Source of the DNA: CAZBEA01 sp964519355
Lineage (GTDB): Bacteria; Patescibacteriota; Microgenomatia; Levybacterales; GWA1-39-11
Direction: 5' to 3'
DNA length: 9,037 nucleotides
Assembly (NCBI GenBank): GCA_964519355.1
Contig: CAZFJW010000049.1
Span: forward strand, 1 to 9,037
Positions 5,271-9,037 of this stretch are shown here, in pieces. The stretch's first letter is position 1. Every line of letters starts with the position of its first letter. A model generated the notes under the pieces. That model was not told the origin of the DNA and ran no database searches. It saw only the letters and a program-made list of their open reading frames with translations. The translations under genes and the position numbers were made by a program.

Positions 5271-5608
5271 TGAGAAAAACATTTTATACACATCTTATTG
5301 AAATTCATCACGTAAGTCTTGAACTTGAAGACACAGAGATGTCTGAGAGAGAAAAAAGTCATTTGATCAAAATTTTTGAATCCGCAATCCATACTTCTGT
5401 TATGGACCATATTCTCTTATCACTCCCAGAAGAAGATCACGAGAGATTTTTAAAACATGCTGATCAAGAAAATCACGATGCAATTTGGGAAATATTAAAT
5501 ACTGTTTCAAATATTGAGGAGATTATTCGCACAGCAGCTCACGCGGTGAGAAATGAATTTTTAAGAGATGTACAAGATCAAAAAAAGAAACAAAAAAAAT
5601 CTAAGTAA
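5267..5608 (+). CDS. Small helical protein of unknown function with a lysine-rich tail
   Basis: The 113-residue product is not recognised. It is predicted to be all helical and mostly acidic, with many His and Glu residues ('EIHHVSLELED', 'SLPEEDHERFLKH', 'NHDAIWEILN'), and it ends in a strongly basic tail, QKKKQKKSK (about 105-113). The 'LLSLPEEDHERFLKH' part resembles short acidic helical proteins common in CPR genomes, but I cannot name a family with confidence. There is no signal peptide or membrane segment, so it is probably cytoplasmic; the tail could contact nucleic acid or lipid head groups. It starts inside the stop of the previous gene (ATGA at 5267-5270; a second ATG follows at 5270) and has no Shine-Dalgarno, so it is likely translated by coupling and may work with that membrane-anchored protein. 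Confidence 0.6.
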   Translation: MMRKTFYTHLIEIHHVSLELEDTEMSEREKSHLIKIFESAIHTSVMDHILLSLPEEDHERFLKHADQENHDAIWEILNTVSNIEEIIRTAAHAVRNEFLRDVQDQKKKQKKSK

Positions 5609-5615
5609 GATTGGA

Positions 5616-5643
5616 TTGTAAAAAGATGTTTATTTTTTTACAA
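5616..5643. terminator. Possible weak bidirectional terminator hairpin
   Basis: TTGTAAAAA (5616-5624) and TTTTTACAA (5635-5643) can pair as a 9-bp stem around a 10-base loop, between the convergent ends of the genes at 5608 and 5630. The stem has only one G-C pair and overlaps the last codons of the minus-strand gene. The U-run lies inside the 3' arm rather than after it, so termination is uncertain. Confidence 0.25.
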
Positions 5644-6856
5644 ATAGTATTGCATTAGGAATATTTCGTCCAGGTCCTACTTTATAACCCCCGCTCCATA
5701 ATGCAGTTGATCCACCACTGTCTAAATTAAGAGCATCTTGTATCCCCATCGCTTTTAGCACATGTGCTACTTCTGCAACTGTGGCGTTGTGGACAACTCC
5801 AATATAAACTATTGAACCACTAGCTCCAACAAATGAACGTGATCCTTTTGAACCTTTTTTGGGATCCCCATCTCCTCCAAAAGCTACATTCCCGCCCGAA
5901 ACAAGAAGTGGTTGATTGGCGATTACTCCATCTACCCCTGTGTCTCTTCCCCAATCCGACGAGCGTCCCATAAACCTTGCCCAGCCGGATCCAAAGGCAG
6001 CAACTGGAACACTGCTGTAAACATTATTGTCTGAGTTGAAATACGTTTTGTTCTTGTTCATAAGGAGTGTGTCAAATGAATTCGTTTTGCCGGCACAAGA
6101 TGGATATGATGCGGGACAAAAATATGATCCGTTAATTCCGGCATATGCTCCTGACCTTGAAGCATAGTCTCCAAGAGAAAGAACAGGGCAGTCATTTGTA
6201 CAGGTTCCGTCTGATGCTGTGTCCACAATAACTTTTGTTGAGGAGAGGTCTGCTGAAATGATATCGACCAAGTAACTTCCAAGATCAATACTTACCTTCT
6301 GTCTTGAAAAGCCTGATCCAGGAGGTGTATTTTTTTCCTGTACATTCTTAGGGATCGTAAATGCAGTAATTAATTCTTGTTCTTTGGCTGCAATGTCTTT
6401 TTTTAATTGAGAAAGCGTTGCAGAAGCTGAGGTATAGTTGAGCTCTGATAACTGTCTTAAAGTTAAGGCAAATGCTTTGTCAAACTTTTCAGTATCCTTA
6501 GTTTTACCTTTTAATTCAAGCAATGATTCGTAAGTAACAACAGTCTGGTTATATTCAGTCTCAACATTTTTAACTTTTTTTTGGAGTTCCTGGTTTATCA
6601 AATATTGATCTTGACTTTTGAGGTCCTTAAATTCATTTTCAAGATCTTTAAATTCAGTTAACAGGTTTGAGTTTTTGCCTATAAGCGAAGACTTGTCTCC
6701 CGCAAGAATTTTATTTTTCATCGATAAATCTTTGTAAACTACAATAAGTGCAACAATGCAAAAAATTATTATAAAAAAGGGAACAAGATGAAACAGGAGT
6801 TTAATAATATGTTGTTTCTTGGTTTGTAAGTGCTGGGTATGGGCTGGATGACTCAT
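5630..6856 (-). CDS. Membrane-anchored coiled-coil protein with phosphodiester glycosidase (NAGPA) domain
   Basis: A 408-residue protein with a short cytoplasmic start, one membrane segment (about 22-41), a polar heptad-like helical region likely to be coiled coil (about 55-165) and a C-terminal NAGPA-type domain (about 186-408). Domain landmarks are 'GAYAGINGSYF' (236-246), 'PVAAFGSGW' (284-292), 'GASGSIVYIGVV' (344-355) and 'ALNLDSGGSTALWSGGY' (375-391) followed by 'GPGRNIPNAI' (394-403). NAGPA domains cleave sugar-phosphodiester linkages. In bacteria they act outside the membrane on cell-wall or exopolysaccharide material, so this may remodel surface glycans; the substrate is unknown. Four cysteines sit in the outer domain (C219/C223 and C247/C254), suggesting two disulfides. 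The ATG has no Shine-Dalgarno and lies 7 bases after a -10-like element. The gene stands alone, divergent from the phosphorylase gene. Confidence 0.88.
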   Translation of the reverse strand: MSHPAHTQHLQTKKQHIIKLLFHLVPFFIIIFCIVALIVVYKDLSMKNKILAGDKSSLIGKNSNLLTEFKDLENEFKDLKSQDQYLINQELQKKVKNVETEYNQTVVTYESLLELKGKTKDTEKFDKAFALTLRQLSELNYTSASATLSQLKKDIAAKEQELITAFTIPKNVQEKNTPPGSGFSRQKVSIDLGSYLVDIISADLSSTKVIVDTASDGTCTNDCPVLSLGDYASRSGAYAGINGSYFCPASYPSCAGKTNSFDTLLMNKNKTYFNSDNNVYSSVPVAAFGSGWARFMGRSSDWGRDTGVDGVIANQPLLVSGGNVAFGGDGDPKKGSKGSRSFVGASGSIVYIGVVHNATVAEVAHVLKAMGIQDALNLDSGGSTALWSGGYKVGPGRNIPNAILFVKK

Positions 6857-6863
6857 CTCATTA

Positions 6864-6892
6864 ATAATAGTAAAGAAGTATCAAGGGTGCAA
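6864..6892 (-). promoter_or_regulatory. Promoter of the NAGPA-domain gene (leaderless geometry)
   Basis: On the minus strand, TTGCAC (6887-6892) and TATTAT (6864-6869) are separated by 17 bases. Seven bases lie between the -10 and the ATG at 6856, so the transcript would begin at or one base before the start codon. It stands back to back with the promoter candidate of the phosphorylase gene, 17 bases away. Confidence 0.55.
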
Positions 6893-6909
6893 CCAACATA
6901 CTATATCTC

Positions 6910-6939
6910 TTGATTTAGGGAGTCTCTCTCAGTGATACT
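6910..6939 (+). promoter_or_regulatory. Candidate leaderless promoter of the phosphorylase gene
   Basis: TTGATT (6910-6915) and GATACT (6934-6939) are 18 bases apart, and six bases separate the -10 from the ATG at 6946. An alternative extended -10 reading (TG at 6933-6934, then TACTAA at 6936-6941) overlaps it. Both hexamers are imperfect; the spacing relative to the ATG matches other units in the window. Confidence 0.35.
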
Positions 6940-6945
6940 AAATAT

Positions 6946-8658
6946 ATGTCTGCCCAGGATTTTACAACATTCTTAAAAACAATTAACAGAGAAGAGCTTG
7001 CGGGTAAAATAACAGAAAAAAATCCTTGGAGTTATTTCACTCTCGAAATATATGATACAAAAGATATCCAAATTCGAGGCAGTGGTGGTTTGGGAATTTT
7101 GGCTGCAGATACTGCATTTGAAGCACAAAAACTTGGAATTCCTTTTCAGCTCGTTACAATATATTATCCCCGTGAATGCAAACATAAACTCGCTCATTTT
7201 CAACAGGAGGAGTATTGTGATATTGGACATCCTGAATCGAGAGGATTTGAAAAAGCAGAAGTAGAAGTTAGCATTAGTGCAAATACAGATGTCATTCCTC
7301 TCTCAATCTACAGAAAAAACAATATCGTTGTTTTGTATGAACAAGGTCTCCAGGAGCTTTATGCATATGGGAGCGACTCAGAGCACAGAATGTTCCAAGA
7401 AGCGGTCTTAGGATTTGGCGGATACAAAGCGCTAAAAGCGCTAGGTCTTGAGCCTAGTATTTATCATATAAATGAAGCAGGAGCGATATTTGGTGCTGTG
7501 GCGTATCTTGATGACTTATGCACTCAAGGGATGGAATTTAGTGAGGCACTCGAGAAAGTTCGATCAAAAACACTTTTTACCAACCACACACTTCTCCCAA
7601 CAGCCTCAGCTTCTTTTAAAAAAGAAGTATATGAAAGATATGTATATAAAAACATTGCCAACAAGCAAGTTATTGATTGGATAAATGGATTAATTGCGGC
7701 AGTGCGGGGAACTCTGCGCCTTTCTACAATTGCTCTTGAAATTGCAGGTAAGCATAATGGGGTAAGTCGTCTTCACACTGCAATTGCGAACGCAAATTTT
7801 AAGAGAATAAACGATACTCCTGTTTCCTTCAATGCGGTAACCAATGGTATTTATCTAGACCGCTGGGTTCATCCTGAGTTAATGTCTTTGTACAAAAGAG
7901 TTCATGCAATTGATGAAATGGACATAGTCAGCAGTACTGCTCCTGAGGCACTTGATCGAATAACTGCCTATGAATTAAGACGAGCAAAACATAGAGGAAA
8001 AGAAGATCTTTATAAATATCTTCTTACTCGTCAGAATCAATACGGCGAACCAATTGAAATTCCATATCACGATCAGGTTGCAATATGGGCAAGAAGATTT
8101 GCAGGATACAAAAGACCATTTCTACTTTTTGAGAACACGGAAAAGCTCGTTGCATTACTTGAGAAGAATAAATTTCATTTGGTTCTTGCAGGATCTGCTC
8201 ACAATCATGATGGTGAAATGAAAGAGGAAATTGCACGAATAATGAGTCTTGTTGATTCAGATAGTGCATTAAAACAAAGAGTCCACTTTATTCAAGATTA
8301 TGATGATGAAGTTGCAAAATACTTGGCTCAAGGAGCTCATATCTTTATAAATACGCCAAAAGTAGGAAATGAAGCCTGTGGCACCTCATGGATGAAAGCG
8401 ATGATTAATTGTTCTATGGTAATTTCGACAAGGGATGGAGGAATTGCTGATCTGGATACTACATCATATTTGACAGTAACAGGACAAAATTACCCACAGG
8501 AAGTTGCATCAACATATAGACAATTTGAAAAAGCATTGAATATCATTAATTCTGATACTGAATGGAGAAGTTTTGTTATTCAACAGTTAAAAACTTATCT
8601 CCCAATTATTTCCGGAGCAAGAATGATGAGTGGATACCTTGATTTGCTTTTCAGTTAA
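6946..8658 (+). CDS. Alpha-glucan (glycogen/maltodextrin) phosphorylase, short divergent GT35 type
   Basis: GT35 phosphorylases split alpha-1,4-glucans with phosphate to glucose-1-phosphate, using PLP. Landmarks of the short bacterial/archaeal branch appear in order: 'RGSGGLGILAADT' (44-56), 'HINEAGAIFGAV' (174-185), 'NGVSRLHTAIAN' (271-282), 'VTNGIYLDRWVHPEL' (298-312), 'WARRFAGYKRPFLLF' (381-395), 'LAGSAHNHDGEMKEEI' (414-429), 'VHFIQDYDDEVAKYLAQGAHIFINTP' type strands (446-471) and the PLP-lysine region 'EACGTSWMKAMIN' (476-488; K484 expected to hold PLP). The length of 570 residues is short even for this branch. Two conserved places differ: NEGH is NEAG at 176-179, losing the His, and SGTSGMK is CGTSWMK. 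The usual DGWW stretch is DGGI. The fold and PLP site are convincing. Substrate and activity are less certain, and it might act on another glucoside. It probably supplies carbon from stored or imported glucan. Confidence 0.85.
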   Translation: MSAQDFTTFLKTINREELAGKITEKNPWSYFTLEIYDTKDIQIRGSGGLGILAADTAFEAQKLGIPFQLVTIYYPRECKHKLAHFQQEEYCDIGHPESRGFEKAEVEVSISANTDVIPLSIYRKNNIVVLYEQGLQELYAYGSDSEHRMFQEAVLGFGGYKALKALGLEPSIYHINEAGAIFGAVAYLDDLCTQGMEFSEALEKVRSKTLFTNHTLLPTASASFKKEVYERYVYKNIANKQVIDWINGLIAAVRGTLRLSTIALEIAGKHNGVSRLHTAIANANFKRINDTPVSFNAVTNGIYLDRWVHPELMSLYKRVHAIDEMDIVSSTAPEALDRITAYELRRAKHRGKEDLYKYLLTRQNQYGEPIEIPYHDQVAIWARRFAGYKRPFLLFENTEKLVALLEKNKFHLVLAGSAHNHDGEMKEEIARIMSLVDSDSALKQRVHFIQDYDDEVAKYLAQGAHIFINTPKVGNEACGTSWMKAMINCSMVISTRDGGIADLDTTSYLTVTGQNYPQEVASTYRQFEKALNIINSDTEWRSFVIQQLKTYLPIISGARMMSGYLDLLFS

Positions 8659-8993
8659 ATTCTTTTTTCCTTTTTTGCCCTATCTTCGATCTTGTTTAGT
8701 TTGTCTGTAATAGCCCTTTCAAGGTCAACACCTGCGCTGCCAGCAAGAGACATGACACTTATCACAACATCAGCAAATTCTTGGTATATATTTTCTTTAT
8801 CAAATTTGTCCAGTTTGGATTTTCTCTGCATTTTTAAAATTCCCAAAACGTCATTGCAGAGCTCGCCAACTTCCTCAGTAAGCTTCACGGTTTTTGCAAG
8901 TATCTCAAGCTCTCTTTTGCTTTTTATTGAATAGTCTGGCTGGGTTTTTAGTGTAATTTCTTTTACCTTGTTTTCAAGAGTTTTAAAGTCCAT
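8655..8993 (-). CDS. MazG-like nucleotide pyrophosphohydrolase
   Basis: A 112-residue single-domain protein with the all-alpha NTP pyrophosphatase signature. The metal-binding EExxE is E40/E41/E44 in 'KLTEEVGELCNDV', and the partner ExxD is E72/D75 in 'YQEFADVVISVMSLAGSAGVDLE', followed by 'DKLNKIEDR' (97-105). Enzymes of this family cleave nucleoside triphosphates to monophosphate and pyrophosphate, often as house-cleaning of abnormal nucleotides or alarmone control. It is cytoplasmic, with no signal peptide. Its stop codon shares the TTAA palindrome with the stop of the convergent phosphorylase gene, an overlap of 4 bases. The ATG lies 6 bases after a perfect TATAAT and has no Shine-Dalgarno. 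The family is clear; the particular nucleotide substrate is not. Confidence 0.88.
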   Translation of the reverse strand: MDFKTLENKVKEITLKTQPDYSIKSKRELEILAKTVKLTEEVGELCNDVLGILKMQRKSKLDKFDKENIYQEFADVVISVMSLAGSAGVDLERAITDKLNKIEDRAKKEKRI

Positions 8994-8999
8994 ATTGAT

Positions 9000-9028
9000 A
9001 TTATAGTATAGTAATTTTTGAAAGTCTG
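9000..9028 (-). promoter_or_regulatory. Promoter of the MazG-like gene (perfect -10, leaderless geometry)
   Basis: A consensus TATAAT on the minus strand (9000-9005) ends six bases before the ATG at 8993. CAGACT (9023-9028), 17 bases further upstream, is a weak -35 that keeps only the central GAC. The predicted transcript starts at the A of the ATG. Confidence 0.5.
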
Positions 9029-9037
9029 AGTTATTTT

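Noticed and set aside
8692..8934. Plus-strand open frame opposite the MazG-like gene, Ser/Leu-rich and signal-peptide-like.
   Set aside because: Its composition is what the reverse complement of a Lys/Glu-rich helical protein gives. The MazG motifs on the minus strand are clear.

Overview
The window looks like a fragment of a low-GC bacterial genome, most likely from the Candidate Phyla Radiation (Patescibacteria, perhaps a Microgenomates lineage). This is inferred from four things: small compact genes, almost no Shine-Dalgarno sequences, several divergent or unfamiliar proteins, and start codons that sit just after -10-like elements. TGA works as a stop in the pyrE-like, regulator and 4377-5270 genes, so the recoded TGA of Gracilibacteria/Absconditabacteria is unlikely. 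No tRNA, rRNA, CRISPR array or insertion sequence was seen. The longest stretch without a gene is about 94 bases.

Layout. (1) 1-1086 (+): a thioredoxin-like protein, probably cut at its 5' end by the window edge, followed by a CcdA/DsbD-like membrane electron carrier. Together they would carry reducing power outward across the membrane. (2) 1181-2994 (+): pyrF (orotidine-5'-phosphate decarboxylase) and a pyrE-like orotate phosphoribosyltransferase, 2 bases apart. These would be the last two steps of UMP synthesis, but both proteins have unusual features. (3) 3008-4336 (+): a compact metal-response cassette. It has a CsoR/RcnR-type repressor with a textbook palindromic operator inside its own promoter, a membrane-anchored Met/His-rich DUF305 protein with the only perfect Shine-Dalgarno in the window, and a membrane protein fusing a heavy-metal-binding domain to a MauE/DoxX-like core. 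No exporter ATPase is present. (4) 4377-5608 (+): a membrane-anchored protein of an unnamed family and a small helical protein, overlapping by 4 bases. (5) 5630-6856 (-): a membrane-anchored coiled-coil protein ending in a phosphodiester glycosidase (NAGPA) domain. (6) 6946-8658 (+): a short, divergent alpha-glucan phosphorylase, divergently transcribed from the previous gene. (7) 8655-8993 (-): a MazG-like nucleotide pyrophosphohydrolase, overlapping the phosphorylase tail to tail by 4 bases.

Two themes run across the window. First, the first genes of five transcription units (3044, 4377, 6856-, 6946, 8993-) have a -10-like hexamer ending 6-7 bases before the ATG and no Shine-Dalgarno, which predicts leaderless mRNAs. 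Second, extracytoplasmic redox and metal chemistry recurs: thioredoxin plus CcdA, the MauE-like core, the metal-binding domain, Met-rich DUF305, and a glycosidase with four cysteines. The metal cassette at 3008-4336 is the best candidate for a little-described system.
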